Of a stretch of 64,000 nt of DNA, positions 24,230 to 38,140 are shown in pieces (position 1 is the first letter of the stretch; each line of letters starts with the position of its first letter). The notes under the pieces were generated by a model. That model had not been told where the DNA came from, did no database searches, and was given only the letters and a program-made list of their open reading frames with translations. Where the stretch lies: positions 60,729,436 through 60,793,435 of the forward strand of contig CM038232.1 in NCBI GenBank assembly GCA_021442155.1, written 5' to 3'. Source of the DNA: Cymbidium sinense. Its lineage: Eukaryota; Streptophyta; Magnoliopsida; Asparagales; Orchidaceae. Position numbers and translations under genes: made by a program.

Positions 24230-24640
24230 AACATATTAATCATGGCCATAGCCATATATGGGGGTCATCTAATCATTGATGTTTTTATGAGGAGTTCTAC
24301 TACACATTTTTTTGTGAGCTTCTGGTCACACTTCAAGCTTAAATTTCTTTGTCTACTAATGTATTTTGTGACACTTTCATCTTTCTTCTCTCTTTCAAAG
24401 CGAGATCTGCTATCGTTACCTTCTTGGTTACTTCTACAAATCTCTTAATGAAGAGTGTTTCCAACTCAATAAATGTTTTTCCTAAGTCATTGGGTAACTT
24501 AGCATACCATTCAAAGGCTATATTGGTCAGACTACTAATAAATTATCATAGCAATAAATCATCATTCCCTCCATTATTTTCACATGTGGCTTTGAAATAA
24601 GCTAAATATTTTCATGGATTTTTTGTGCCTTAAAAAGTGT
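24230..24640 (-). pseudogene. Tat-2 gag (retrotransposon gag domain), broken
   Basis: Across two shifted frames the minus strand reads AFEWYAKLPNDLGKTFIELE, FIKRFVEVTKKV, SVTKYISRQRNLSLKCDQKL and then TKKCVVELL. This matches the plant gag domain pattern A-WY-LP-SI-W-L-F-F, then S-Y-RW-L. Overlapping open frames on the plus strand (24,242-24,600) are its shadow. No zinc knuckle was recognised downstream. Confidence 0.78.
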
Positions 24641-27580
24641 TGAATTTTAGGCACAATGTATCATTTAGGATATTGTGCTTGGTCATATTCAGCCAGGTAT
24701 GGTTGGGTTTTTCCTGCTAGTTATTCAACTTCTTCTAAAGCAATAACTATTTTAAATTTCTAGCTAATGAGATCTTCAACTTGAGATTTGGTGATCACAT
24801 TAGCCTCTTGTTCTTGCCTTTATGTTGAAGTTGTTAGCAAGTTTTCCATAGCATTTTGCATACCCTCAATTTCAACTATTATATTGATTATCTCAAAGGA
24901 TTTCTTGAAAGTATTTAATGTGTTGTAATTCTTTAGATTGTGTTGACCAAACAGCTCTTTCATCAGCTCACTCATTTCTTTAAGGTGATTGAGCTAGATG
25001 ATTTATTGTCTCTTTGTTGGAGCTGAGAACCCATTTGATATGTAATCTTATTACAATGTTAGCTAGTTCTTAGTTACTTCAATCTCTACTTGAGTTTCAC
25101 CTTTATTGATGATTTTGATTCTCTTGATGTTCCCCTTCATTTTGTTATTTGGGTACCACATTTTGATTTTGTAAATGTGTGTTGACCATACAAATCACTT
25201 CAACTTCCATGTGTTTGATATCATCAATATTTTGGAGGATTGGAATTCATTGCTCTTCATTGATTAAGAAATCTTCAATTTTTCAGAAGAGTCAATTATC
25301 TTCCTCATCATCTACTGGTTGACTCTTTTCAAACTAGCATTTCTAGTTGATGATAAGAGATTATGTTCCTTCATCATCTAGTGAGGTTTACTTAAGTTGA
25401 GCTATCTCATCATCAATAATTTGAGATTCTTTTGGTACCCAAACTGAGACCTTCTAATAATGGATCTCTAGGAACACGTCCTAAATGTCACACCTTGGTG
25501 TTCACCGAATGAATGATATTTTATTTTTGTGGGGGTTGCAAGGACCTTCCAACAACTGGCCAATTAGTATCTTTGTATTTAAGGGGATCGTTGCCAGTGT
25601 TCACTAACTATAATTCTTGTAGACTTTAAGTCTGTTGTAAATGGGCATGGTATTTTTGAATATTTCCACCTCTTTAGGTTAGCATTTATTGGGTTGGCAA
25701 CCTAGTTCACCAATTTTTTTATTCTTCTCTAAAGGTTTCTATTTTGACGGCCTTCAAAACCATGTAGATTTTGGAGAAATGGATTCCTCTTTCTATGATT
25801 GATTTTGTGAAATGGGATGTATATGTTTATCCTAAAATGACTTCTTTATAGCTCCTCATCTACCTCCACCTGAGGGTCATGTTGTTGCTTGACATAAATG
25901 GATAATCTGATAACTCTATGGATAGCATTGTATTTTTTATGAGCCCTCATGTACATTTTAGCACCCAAGGAAGATGCTTCATGTTCATACTTATCAAACT
26001 AAATGTAGCATCATGTGGGGTATTAAGTTCCCCTAACACACTATTGAGTGGATTGACTATAATGGATTTTAATTTGAGCTTAATAGATACCTTCTCCTAA
26101 GTAGGGGTAATTGGCATTTCCTTTGATAACTTATCAAATATGAAACTCTTCTTGGAAGTTAGGGATTTAGGCTTGGACTCATTATGGATGATCATGTTCA
26201 ACCTCTTTCATTTATTGAATTCTTCTAGCATTTCTGTAGATTTGATGTGAGGCTTAATGATAGATCCAACAGGTAAAAACTAGACAATCTCAAAAATTAT
26301 TCAGAACTAGAGAGTAGCTCTAGTAGAACCAGCATTAATTATGGCTTGAGGGAATATTACAGTGGAGCTCTCATTGAGCTTGACAGACATCATATTCTTG
26401 ATATTTTCCATTTGACTAACTTGGTCATAGATCCTAAAATTTTAAGAGATTATAACACTTTATTTAAATCCATGATGATGCCAAATATTTTAATTTATTT
26501 TCAGCCATAGATGGAGAGAGAAGTAATCCCCAGTGGAGTTTCTAGATATCTTATTGCTAAAAAAATACCTTTGAGGATGCTCTCCACCATCTTTATTGAG
26601 ATGAGTAGGAGTATATTTTTTGTGAGACACATAATAGTATATATTCAACCATAACATTATGTTTAGGGTTTATTTAGATCATGGTTCCACTTTTTATGGT
26701 CATAAGCTTTTATAGTTAATTACCCCTCTTATTGTAGTAAGAGAGCACTCTCGATTAAGGTTGGAAATAATCATATCTTTCTTATATGAGTTGGCATCTA
26801 GTAGTGTTCTTAATATGGCATAAATGATTGTCATTTAACTTAAAATGTATATTAGGGGGATGATTACACACCCGATCAAGATCCCATGGTTCCATCATCT
26901 CGGACTTTCGTGATCCCTAATCTACTTAGCCAAGAAAATAGTTCATGACTGAAGAATTCTTGTCAGCAGCCTTGTATTGCATCATCCAAGGTATTCTTGT
27001 ATACATGGGGTGATATTTGCCTAAAGTGATAAATTTCAGTCAAGTTAGCTAATATAAGTCATTTTCCTTATTAAATATATTTTATAATTCATGGCTCAAG
27101 GAGTAAATCCATTATGGAACATATGGGCTATTGTTGTAACCAAAATATAGTGGAGCCATATAGAAGCCAAGCCACTCAGTTAGAGGGTTCTAGTCATATT
27201 TGCATTTCATGTGATTCCATCTGATGGTAAAATGACAAAGATAGAGGGCACAAGCCACATTCTTACCATTAAAATATTTGAGTATGAACATAGACATATT
27301 TAATTTGACATTACTATTTATGAGCAAAGGTTTTCATAGCTTATCAACCTTGATAAATAATGATGGATGAGTTTATGATTGTTTACTTTAAGTTATTTTG
27401 AATGATAAAGTTTATTCGATTTGAACATATCCCCTCGAGATGAATTTTACAACCAACAACATGACTGTCATCAAAGAATTCCTAGGTTTTATTGATCTGT
27501 ACCTAATGATAAGACCCAATCGAGAAATTAACCCATGTAGTATCCTCAAAAATTTAATTAAGATTTTCTTATACATGTGT
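24641..27580 (-). other. Tat-2 gag N-terminal / leader region, no recognisable domain
   Basis: This 2.9 kb between the 5' LTR and the gag domain has only short frames on both strands. It should hold the primer-binding site, the leader and the gag N-terminus. I could not identify a primer-binding site because the inner LTR end is uncertain. Confidence 0.4.
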
Positions 27581-29042
27581 CAGGGCACATGCGGTATTTT
27601 AGATCCATATTTATTAAGTGCCATGACATTAAAAATATGTTTATTAGGATAGTGCCTTAGCATTAAGAACATAGCGCCTCTGTTTTATAGCACCATGACA
27701 CTGTCAAATTTGTGCATTGGCGTTGAATGCTTAGTGTCATAGCATTCTAGGGCATGTATACATCTCTTAAAACATAAATACTCGGCATCTCTATGCTATA
27801 AATATAATGTTGCAATGCTTATTGTTGATTTATTTAGCTTAGTTTATTCATGTTGACCAGTTGATTAATGCTTGATGCTAACAATATAACACCATGTCAC
27901 TAGTCAAATGTCAGTTAAGAAAAGCTAGCAAATGGACAAGCACTTTAAATAAGAAGGACAAACTTTTTTATTAGTGCTACAACACTACATCAATGCCTGA
28001 CATATTTTTTGTTACAAAATTAATAGTAATAAATGTTCTTTTTGACTAGCACAATAATCGACTTGACCAACTGACCAGAGCCTCAATGTTGCATGTGAGG
28101 GCAAAAAAATGTTCTTAGCACTACACACAAAAATACAGTGTCATGGCATAGTAAATATAATAACAATATTAGGAACCACAACACCAAGATTCTAGTGCCT
28201 TGGTGCTATAGGACAGAGTATTCAAGATTTCATTCCCGAGAACTTAGCACCTTAGTGCTGGGACTCAGCACCACGATGCTGCTAGATGAATGCTTGTGTT
28301 GAATCAAATTCTTGGAGATTTTAGCTAATTTTTCTATGAAAGTTCGGTGGCATAACATTTTAATGGTGCTAAATTTTTACTTACTTTTAGTGATTATGCA
28401 CTCTTCTGCCTTGTTTTGTATCTAAGATTGATGGAGGGAGGCTCTCTTCTGGCACTGGAACCAAGTTCAATGGCAGAGGTCTTCAACATTCAAGATTCTA
28501 GAATTTTTTAAGTTTTAGAATGTGTTCTTTCTACTCTGGATCCAAGATCGATAGAGAAGCGCTCTTTTATCTCTCACAAAATTCAAGATCAATGATGGAA
28601 ATTTAATTAAACTTAATTTTCAAAGAGGAAATTGTATAAAATAAACATTATTTTAGATATCTTTTACTTATAATAGTAGAAAGTGTACTTGTATAAAGCA
28701 CATATCACTGGGAGCATGAATGTGCAATTGGTGCTGCTCTCCCCTTTTTAAATTGAATTTTCCTTCGATGGGGGTGATTTTTGCTGCTGTAATAGTTCCC
28801 ACCCACACCCTAGATAGTTATTATTGTTTGGGTGGGGGTGGTGGCTTTCTTGATTTTTTTAAGAACTTAGGTTTCATGATAGCTCCTTGGCACTTGTATT
28901 AAAGCACTATTGGTACTGTACCAATTAATCGAGCAATCTTCGGGTCGATTTGATCTTCTAGATTCAATAAGGTGGAAATAATGATTAAGAGCCATGATTG
29001 TAGTGCCACAACGCCCTAGGACAAGATGTGTAATTTTCATCA
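27580..29042 (-). repeat. Tat-2 5' LTR
   Basis: The outer end at 29,042 gives TGATGAAAATTACACA in minus orientation. It matches the left copy from 27,867 to 29,042; the inner part (27,580-27,867) has no partner in the window and is assigned by composition. Sequence just outside (29,043 on) is unrelated to the left copy and belongs to a copia RNase H domain. Confidence 0.65.
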
Positions 29043-30873
29043 TTCCATTTTAGATGCAAACACAACACTATTTTATTTCTTGATCATCTAGGTTATTAGA
29101 TTTATACTAAAAAAAAAATACCCAAATTTATATTTATCATCAGCTATGTCATCAACCCAATCTGAGTTAGAGTAAACTTGAAGAAGGGGAGCTAACCTTA
29201 TGAGAAGTCTTTGTTAATGGTGCCAAGAAAAGCATGAGTGGTGATCAACAAAGATTACATAATAATGATATCCATCACTAGAAGGTTGGGGATGGACCTC
29301 ATACATTAGAGTGTATAATATTTAATGGTGTTATAGTAGATGTAAGTGAAGTAGAAAAAGGTAAGTTATGAGGCTTTTTTTATTACAATGATTACATTAA
29401 GTAGTAGATACCTAAATCCATAGTTCTTGGTGGGATCTAGCTAGTTGATGCAGTCTGGTTGGATGAGGATGATCGAGTTAGTTGTGCAAAGAATTATTGT
29501 GGATGCTTAAACTATTAAGATAGTGGTGGAGATGGAGGTTGGTTGAAATGAGTAGAGTCTATTACAAGATGGTTTGTAGAGGAGGACTTTGTATGTCATG
29601 ATGTCCTTGATAGTGTAGCAAAATTGATCAAAGTGAAATGAACATAGATTATCAGTGGCAAGTTTTTCGACAAGAAAAGGTCATAGTTTAAGTTGGGAAC
29701 ATAAAATAATGGGTTTAAGTAGAGCTTATGGGATGGAGTTAGTACTAGTCCTTATCCGGTGTGGGCTATAGGAAGAGATTTCCCATCATCGATTGTTACC
29801 TGATGTTCTCCAATATAAGGTTGTTTATTACGAAGGTGAGTGGGATTTGATGTGAGATGAGTAGTAGCTCATGTATCGAGTATCCATTCAAATGTAGGTT
29901 GATTGGTGGTGGAGAAAAATTCTTGTGGGGTGGTAGGATAGATTGATTTTATGCCATCATTTGATGGTTCAATGCCATACTTTGTTGTAGATTTGGTAAA
30001 CAACGGTGGTGATTTTGTCACCTCTTTAAAATTTGATTTGATTTTTTTTTTTGACATGGTATTAATAGTGTGTCTGGTATTTATTGCATCTACGTCCTTA
30101 TGTAGAGGCTAAAGTGGTGGGAGGAGTTTATTGTGTGGCTATATGAAGTTCTCTTTGAGATTCAGTAGCTAAACTGGATTCTTCACTACATAATAGAGAG
30201 TACAAATCATGTAAGTTTAATGGTTGTAAATTAGTTCTAATTGTTGTCTTGAATGTTTGATATGTTGATGGAAGTCCATTGAGGGTATAGTGAAAGATGT
30301 CTTCTATTGGAACCTATTTTAGCTATTGCATCAACTTTTGCCTTGATTTGGGATATGTATTGGGTCATGGTTTGGTCCTTCATTGTTATATTTTGGAATT
30401 CATTTTTGAGTTGAAAAATGTGAATTGTTGGTGGATTTGAAGTGATGTTATAATGTTTGTCATATATCTTTGCACATTTTAAGATTTAGAGGATAAGAAA
30501 GACTGGAGGGGGAAATAGTGGAGTAGAGGGAGGCTAATAGGTTATCTTCTATCAGTATCCTAAAAGAGTGATTGGGGGTTTGTTGAATTAAGCCTTTAAA
30601 AGCAATAATGTAAGGTGATGGGTTTTGTGTGGTTCCTCTAGGTAGGATAGTTTTTATTGGATAGTTGGGTGCTAATAATAGCCTTGATGTTGTTCATAAT
30701 AAACTTGAGTTGTGAAGGAATGCCTTTGTTTCCCAATTTGATTGAACTAGGATTGCTCTCTTAGGATGATGAATTGAAGGACTGATTAGGCATTTTCAAC
30801 CAATTGATGGGTTAGAAAGTTGGAATCATGACTTTACAAATGTCATCAGGAGACTAGCTATGATACCATGTTA
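29043..30873 (-). pseudogene. Ty1/copia retrotransposon fragment (gag, protease, part integrase, RNase H)
   Basis: On the minus strand a primer-binding site (TGGTATCATAGC) lies at 30,869-30,858. Gag follows, with LNGLPSTYQTF near 30,280. The protease region reads FEWILDT-ATTHLTS at about 29,890-29,860, then ends like the copia gag-pre-integrase stretch (HTG, FYVPNLNYDLFLS). After unclear integrase sequence the strand reads YSNSDWVDDIADDKYKFGY at about 29,165-29,110. This corresponds to the RNase H block YSDSDWAGD-DDRKSTSGY. The distance is too short to hold integrase plus RT, so a large internal deletion has occurred. The 3' part is cut by Tat-2. Confidence 0.8.
30858..30869 (-). other. Copia primer-binding site (initiator Met tRNA type)
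   Basis: Minus strand TGGTATCATAGC differs by one base from TGGTATCAGAGC, the usual copia primer-binding site complementary to initiator tRNA-Met. It lies directly upstream of the gag remnant. LTR sequence should continue at higher coordinates, but I could not fix its end. Confidence 0.75.
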
Positions 30874-31690
30874 TCATAAGGAAAAAGATTAGAAGAGTAG
30901 GAAAGAAAAAATAAGAAATGTTGAATGATTCTAGTAATTTATTTAGAGTGTTCTTTTATTTTCTATTTTTACTATTATAAAGAACTAGTAAAGTAAATTT
31001 TGTTGAAATCCTCAAAAAATTTACTCAAATTCTCTTCAAATTTTTTTTTATGAAGTAGACTAATAGATTTTAAGGGTTGATCAAAAATTTTTTTAATGCT
31101 TGAGTACCTAAAAGCTTTATTATTTCTATGCACTCAAATGGTTATTGTGAGCATATTTTAAATTTTCATTACAATTTTTATTTTTCTTAACTAAAATTTT
31201 TTATATGATCAGTTATCAAAACTTTTGATTATTATTGACTCTATAAGCCCATAGTTTGCATTAGTTTATTTTGATGATCACAAAAATATAATTAGTGATT
31301 TTAATTGTTCATCTTGATTAATTTTTTTTACTATAATGATTTATTGACATTAAAATAATATACATTCATTAAAAATGAAAATTAAAAAAATTTAGAAGAT
31401 TATCAAGAAAGAAAGAAGTGCTCAAGATTATATATGGAGTAAATAGAGTATCCTAAAAGTATATTGTAAGCTACTAAATGATGGCTTAAGCTCAAGTATG
31501 TACTTACAATTAAATTTAAAAAATTTAAAAATCATGTATATTATTAAAAAAATAAGTTTTGTCAATTTATTTATATATTTTAAAACTATTAATAAAATTT
31601 GATAAAATTGTTGAGTTTAATTAAAATATATTTACAATAAAATAATATTAAAGATCTAGTTATTTTAAATTGTTGAAATTTGTTTTTAAT
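30874..31690. other. AT-rich stretch, probable worn copia 5' LTR at its left edge
   Basis: Sequence beyond the copia primer-binding site is expected to be its 5' LTR, but no partner copy is in the window. From about 31,000 it is very AT-rich with no gene, repeat partner or motif that I recognise. Confidence 0.3.
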
Positions 31691-33100
31691 TTCCATTCTA
31701 TTAAATTCATCCAAACATCTCTAGAGCCCAGCTCAGGTAAGATAGCCCTAATGCAAGGCAACTCAGCAGAATAAGGAAGGCAATGCTAAGGAGCTAGTCA
31801 GGTTCATAGTGATTTTTTTTTTTATATTTGAGCAAATTTAATTGTAAACTCACACACACACAACATATGTGCTAAATTTTAAACTTAAGACCTCTTAGTT
31901 GAAAACTTAAAATCTCAACTATTAGGCTAAGATGTTTTACACACTCATAGTGAATTTACTAGATTCATAATGAAGTCACCAATGGCCACTCACTCAAACT
32001 TACTCTACACATTCTGCCTAGCAAATGGGTGATTTCACTTATCCAGTTGGTAACTTCACCAACAAAATAGCAATCTTGCCTAACTAGTCAACAACTTTAA
32101 TTGTTACTCTAACAATTTTAGCTAGTAATTATCCACATATATGTTTATATATTTTTTTGGCTATACTACTCATGTACTTAGATGTATTCTCTAATTTTAT
32201 AAGTATTTTTTAAATAGAGCTAAATATCCGAAAATGGACATAGCAATAAGGGTAAAAAATGGAGATTTTTGCACATAAGCCTTGTCAATCAACATTTACA
32301 CTCTTGCCAATCTAGTAAATTCCTAAAATCCCTTTATCTCCCCCAAATAAAAAGTGATTAAATTCTTATTTATAAAATTCTTCTTTAAATGAATTAATAA
32401 ATTGTAATATTTTTTTATGAAAATAAAACTTTTATTTCTCTTCTTTTTTAATATATTTTATCCAAAAATACAAGAGAATTAAGATACTTAATATACATCC
32501 AAATATCTATATAGCCATGTTTAAGTAAGATCAATCCAGCATATGACAACTTAGCAAAACAAAGATGCGAAGATAGTGATCTCATCATAGTCACAATGAT
32601 TTCACTAATTCCATGATGAACTTGCTAAAGTCTAATTGCCCAAATCTACTCATCTACATTTCTACACAATAAGTTAGCAACCTCACCTAAGTAGTTGATG
32701 ATTTTTCCCAAAAATATGATAATCTTGTATAATTAGTCAATGATTATAACCATCAAATTAGAAATTTTGATTTGTAACTATCCATGTATCTATCAATTAT
32801 CCATGTCCATGGTTACACTCTATTTCTACACTCCTCTTATAATTTGATGCATACTTTTATTTTGTAAGTATTTTTTTCTATAGTACAAAACATCCTCATT
32901 TAAACTAATAATTAAGAGATCAAGGGAAGATTTTGACACATGAAGTCTTAAACACTCAATTTGAAATCATTTTCTAAGAATGGATGATTTTAGATTAATA
33001 TACTTATTATATTTATGACAAAAATACTCTAAAATATTTTGTTGGATTGAAATTCCCTTAAATGCATTTATCTCTATATATTATGTTCAGAATATAAGAA
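31690..33100 (+). repeat. Two-copy tandem duplication (unit about 0.65 kb)
   Basis: Copy 1 (31,690-~32,465, including a SINE) and copy 2 (~32,465-33,100) share ordered landmarks. ATCCAAACATCT/ATCCAAATATCT occurs at 31,709 and 32,498. TCATAATGAAGTCACC/CCATGATGAACTTGC follows. AATCTTG-ATAA-TAGTCAA and the GAGATTTTTGCACAT/AGATTTTGACACAT block also recur. The spacers after each repeat also align, which favours a tandem duplication over a pair of small LTRs. No coding potential is seen. Confidence 0.6.
31813..31944 (-). mobile_element. tRNA-derived SINE with 9-bp TSD
   Basis: The 132-bp insertion is flanked by TCATAGTGA at 31,804-31,812 and again at 31,945-31,953. On the minus strand it shows an A-box-like TAGCCTAATAGTTGAGAT (31,929-31,912) and a B-box-like GGTCTTAAGTTTAAAAT (31,892-31,876). 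It ends in an 11-base poly(A), read as T at 31,813-31,823. The second copy of the surrounding tandem repeat lacks the insertion near 32,590-32,615, giving an empty-site comparison. Length, boxes, tail and TSD fit a short plant SINE; the family is not identified. Confidence 0.78.
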
Positions 33101-33338
33101 TCATTTTAAACATTTTTTTTCTTATCATTGTGAGAGCTTTTCATAGAGCCAGATAAGAAGATCACAACACTATATATAATATTTTAATGAAAATGTTGAT
33201 CAAATATAACAATAAAATTTGATTATTGATAAATAAATGTAAGAATAAACATTCAATTCTAGATAAATTTCTTAAAATTTAAGAATAGATCACACTATCA
33301 AATAATATACCTCTAGCCAATATTTTTTATATTATTTA

Positions 33339-34925
<1,587 letters not shown>

Positions 34926-34931
34926 AATATT

Positions 34932-34950
34932 TTGGCATCTTTACATAGAT
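34932..34950 (+). other. Worn Athila primer-binding site
   Basis: TTTTGGCATCTTTACATAGA lies right after the 5' LTR. It lines up with the TGGCGCCGTTGCCGGGGA-type site usual in Athila, with most changes C to T or G to A. The match is partial, so this rests on position as much as sequence. Confidence 0.45.
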
Positions 34951-35131
34951 TAGAACATAAAATAGTAATTTATAATAAATTAATTTTAGTCTTGCTAAAC
35001 TTTTTTTAATTCAACATTTTTATATGTATTTTTGTTATGTATTAAGTGTGAAATATCTTTTATAGACAATCCTTATACTTGTTTACTATATTGTTGTTTT
35101 AGTTTTGAGCCAAAGTTTTGATTTCTAAACT

Positions 35132-36480
35132 TTGCATGGATAGAGACAAAATAATAAAAATAGTGTTGTTGAACTTAGAAATTGAACGACTTTGTAGGAA
35201 AATTAAAAAAGAAAAGAGAGATCAAGTAAAAAATTAACAATAGACAATCAACTAGTAGTAGAACCATCTAAACCTCTTAGAGATTATGCTACATCAATAG
35301 TAGATGGCATACAACAAAGTACTACTAGACTAACTATTCAAGTCGATAATTTTGAACTAAACCCATCTAAAATTCAAATGGTGCAAAACTCTCAGTTTGA
35401 GGGTTCATGTATTGATGATCCTAATATGTATAGTACACATTTTTTGGAAATTTGTGCAACATTTAAATACAATGAGGTAACTAGTGATTCTATTGGATTA
35501 AGTTTATTCCCTTTCTCACTTAGAGATAAGGCTAAAATATGGCTAAATTCATTACCTCAAGGATCAATGAATTAGCTCAAAATTTTCAACAAAATATTTT
35601 TCACCGTCTAAAACTACTAAGTATAAAATGATATTAAATCATATATACAATTAGATAATGAATCTATACATTAGGCTTGAGAGAGGTATAAAGAATTTTT
35701 AAGAAAATATGCTCATTATTTATTACTTGATTGGCTTATCATTCAATCATTTTATAACGACTTCGTATGATCTTTATGGACTATTATAGACACAGTAGTA
35801 TGAGGTAGCCTAATATCAAAAAATTTTGAGGAGGCTTATGCTTTAATAGAGAAAATGACAACTAATAATTTTTAATGGCCAATCTGATGAATTAAATTTT
35901 AAGAAAGTAGCTAGTGTTAACAATAATAATATTATTACGATGTTGACCTCTCAAATAGCTTTCCTATCTAAGATATTAAAGCATTTAGAAATTAATTAAA
36001 ATATTAATAATATGAATCAAGGGATAGAAAATAGAGAAATATCTGCATTAAAAGATCAAATTAATTAATGATTAAAAATGCTTAACTATATCTCAAATAA
36101 ACCAAATGATCCTTATTCAAATACATTCAATCAAGGTTGGAGGAATCACCAATACTTTTCATAGAATAATAATACAAACTTTAATCAAAATGGAAATATG
36201 GAAAGTTGGAATAATAGGAATTATAATCTCAAAACTCAAACTTTAGACATATCATTCTAGGATATCCTCCATAAAATCAAATTAAGGAAAAGAAACCTAC
36301 TTTAATAGAATTTGTTATACAAATAGGAACTCAATTACAAAGCCAAGGAGCATCAATTAGAAATTTAGAAATTCAATTAGGAAAATTGGCTAATAACCTT
36401 ACAAATAAACCTTTAGGGAATTTACCTAGTAATATAGAAGTAAATCCTAAAAATAAAGATAAGGAATAATGTAAAGCAAT
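35132..36480 (+). pseudogene. Athila gag, broken
   Basis: The open piece 35,378-35,575 reads MVQNSQFEGSCIDDPNMYSTH at its start and then FPFSLRDKAKIWLNSLPQGS, the hallmark of Athila gag. It continues in other frames with FYNDF, YGLID-like and FEEAYALIEKM, then a Gln/Asn-rich tail with many NN repeats and RNYNLKTQTL. The family gag then leads into protease without a break. Stops (for example TAG right after the 35,575 end) and frame shifts make it non-functional. Confidence 0.88.
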
Positions 36481-36639
36481 TGAATTATAAAGTGAATGGA
36501 AATTAAAAGAATTAAAACTAACTGACTAAAATGAAGAAAATGAAATATTAAGTAAAGGAAAAGAAAATAAAGAAAATGAAAATAAAGAAATTGAAGAAAA
36601 GAAAAAGGAAACAGAAAGAGAAGTATTTAAAAAAAATAA

Positions 36640-37230
36640 GATAGACCACCACCTCCATTTCCTTAAAAAAATGAAAAATAAAATATGGATAATCAATTTT
36701 TTAATTTCTTAGAAGTATTTAAGAAATTATCCATAAATATACCATTCACTAAAGCTCTGGAATAAATTTCTTCATATGCTAAATTTATGAATGAAATTTT
36801 ATATAAAAAAATTAGGAGAAAATGAAACTTTATCCCTTATTGAAGAATGCAGTGCAATAATTAAAAAAATTACCTAAAAAACTTAGATATTTGGGAGTTT
36901 TACTATTCCTTGTACTATAGAGAATGATTTTTTTTTTCGAAAAGCATTATGTGATTTAGGAGCTAGCATAAATTTAATGACTTTATCAATTTTCAAGAAA
37001 CTAGGACTAGTAGAAGTACAACCTACAAGTGTGACTCTATAATTACTAGATACATCTTTCATTTATCCTAAGGGTATTATTGATGATGTTTTAGTTAAGA
37101 TAGACAAATTTATATTCCTTATAGATTTTATAATACTAAGGAAAGAATCAATATTATCAATAATCATTTTAGTAGATTTAAAAGAAAATAATAAAGATAG
37201 ATTAATTAAAGTTCTTAAAGGAATTGTAAA
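36640..37230 (+). pseudogene. Athila aspartic protease, broken
   Basis: From about 36,943 the frame reads ALCDLGASINLMTLSIFKKL, matching Athila protease ALCDLGASVSLMP. The catalytic D-L-G is kept. After a stop it continues YPKGIIDDVLVKIDKFIF and then SILSIILV, equivalent to the second half of the fold. The upstream region 36,640-36,940 resembles the gag-protease linker with FPKK and the YAKFMNEIL block. Confidence 0.85.
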
Positions 37231-37379
37231 AGCATTTCAATAGATAATAGCAACTATTAAAGAAACTAGTTCTTCAACATATGCATAGAATTCTAAAGAA
37301 AGAAAATAGTAAATCATTCATAGAAAGCCAAAAGAGTTTAAATCATATCATGAATCAAGTAGTAAAAAAAGAAGATCTT

Positions 37380-38140
37380 AAAGTGGTTGAATGGAGGAAT
37401 TATATATCATATATCTGATAGTACATGGGTAAGTCAAATCCATTTTGTGCCTAATAAAGAAAGAATGACTATTATTACTAATGCAAATAATAGAAATAAT
37501 CATAGGATGAAGAATTTGTATTGATTATAAGTAGCTAAACAAAGCTACTAAAAAGAATAATTTTATTTATCTTTCATTGATCAAATGTTAGATAAGTCAG
37601 CAGATCATTCATATTATTGCATTTTAGATGGGTATTCTAGATATAACCAAATTTCCAAAGCACTTTAGGATCAAGAGAAAACAACATTCACTCGTCCTTA
37701 TGGTACATTTTCTTTTAGAAGAATGCCCTTTGGCTTATGTTCCACACATGTTACTTTCCAATGATGTATGATGACTATATTTTAAAATTTAATTGAAAAT
37801 TGCATTGAAGTATTTATAGATAATTTTTCTATTTTTAATCTCACATTTTTACATTGCTTAGAAAACCTCAAAATAATTCTTAGGAGATGTGAAGGGAGAA
37901 ACTTGGTACTTAGATGGGAGAAAAGTTAATTTATGATTAGAGAAGGAATAGTACTTGGTCATAAAATTTTAGAAAAAGGAATAGTAGAGGATAGGGAAAA
38001 AGTTTAAATTATAGAAAAACTTCTACCACTAACTAATGTTAAAGAAGTTAGAAGTTTTCTAGGACATACTGAATTTTATAGAAAATATATCAAAAGAATT
38101 TTCAAAAATATCAAAACTATTATGCAATTTATTGGGAAAG
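37380..38140 (+). pseudogene. Athila reverse transcriptase, broken
   Basis: Readable blocks in order are VPNKERMTI, FIDQMLDKSADHSYYCILDG, YSRYNQI, DQEKTTFTRPYGTFSFRRMP, FGLCSTHVTFQ and CIEVFIDNFSIF. They are followed by NLVLRWEKS, MIREGIVLGHKI and VRSFLGHTEFYRKYIK. The catalytic block at 37,813-37,827 reads FIDNF in place of FMDDF, so the second Asp is Asn (GAT to AAT). Stops occur after the SRYNQISKAL block and elsewhere. The sequence is close to Athila consensus in wording. Confidence 0.9.

Larger units (their letters stand above)
13266..29042 (-). mobile_element. Tat-2: Tat-type Ty3/gypsy retrotransposon with a 3' plant-mobile-domain region
   Basis: Direct repeats at 13,266-14,451 and ~27,580-29,042 flank a 13 kb internal region whose minus strand reads gag, protease, RT, RNase H, aRNH and integrase in order, then a PMD-like domain. 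In minus orientation the LTR starts TGATGAAAATTACACA. The 5' LTR is the right-hand copy. The left copy lacks its distal part because Tat-1 begins there. Beyond 29,042 lies copia RNase H sequence, so Tat-2 probably inserted into that copia element. A TSD could not be confirmed because the far end is outside the window. All domains carry stops and frame shifts. Confidence 0.8.

Noticed and set aside
31870..31930. A genuine tRNA gene
   Set aside because: Only A- and B-box-like motifs remain, without a cloverleaf, and the poly(A) tail and TSD show a SINE.
31695..32890. Pair of direct repeats as LTRs of a TRIM element
   Set aside because: The spacers after each copy are also similar, so a tandem duplication fits better; no primer-binding site or TG/CA ends were seen.
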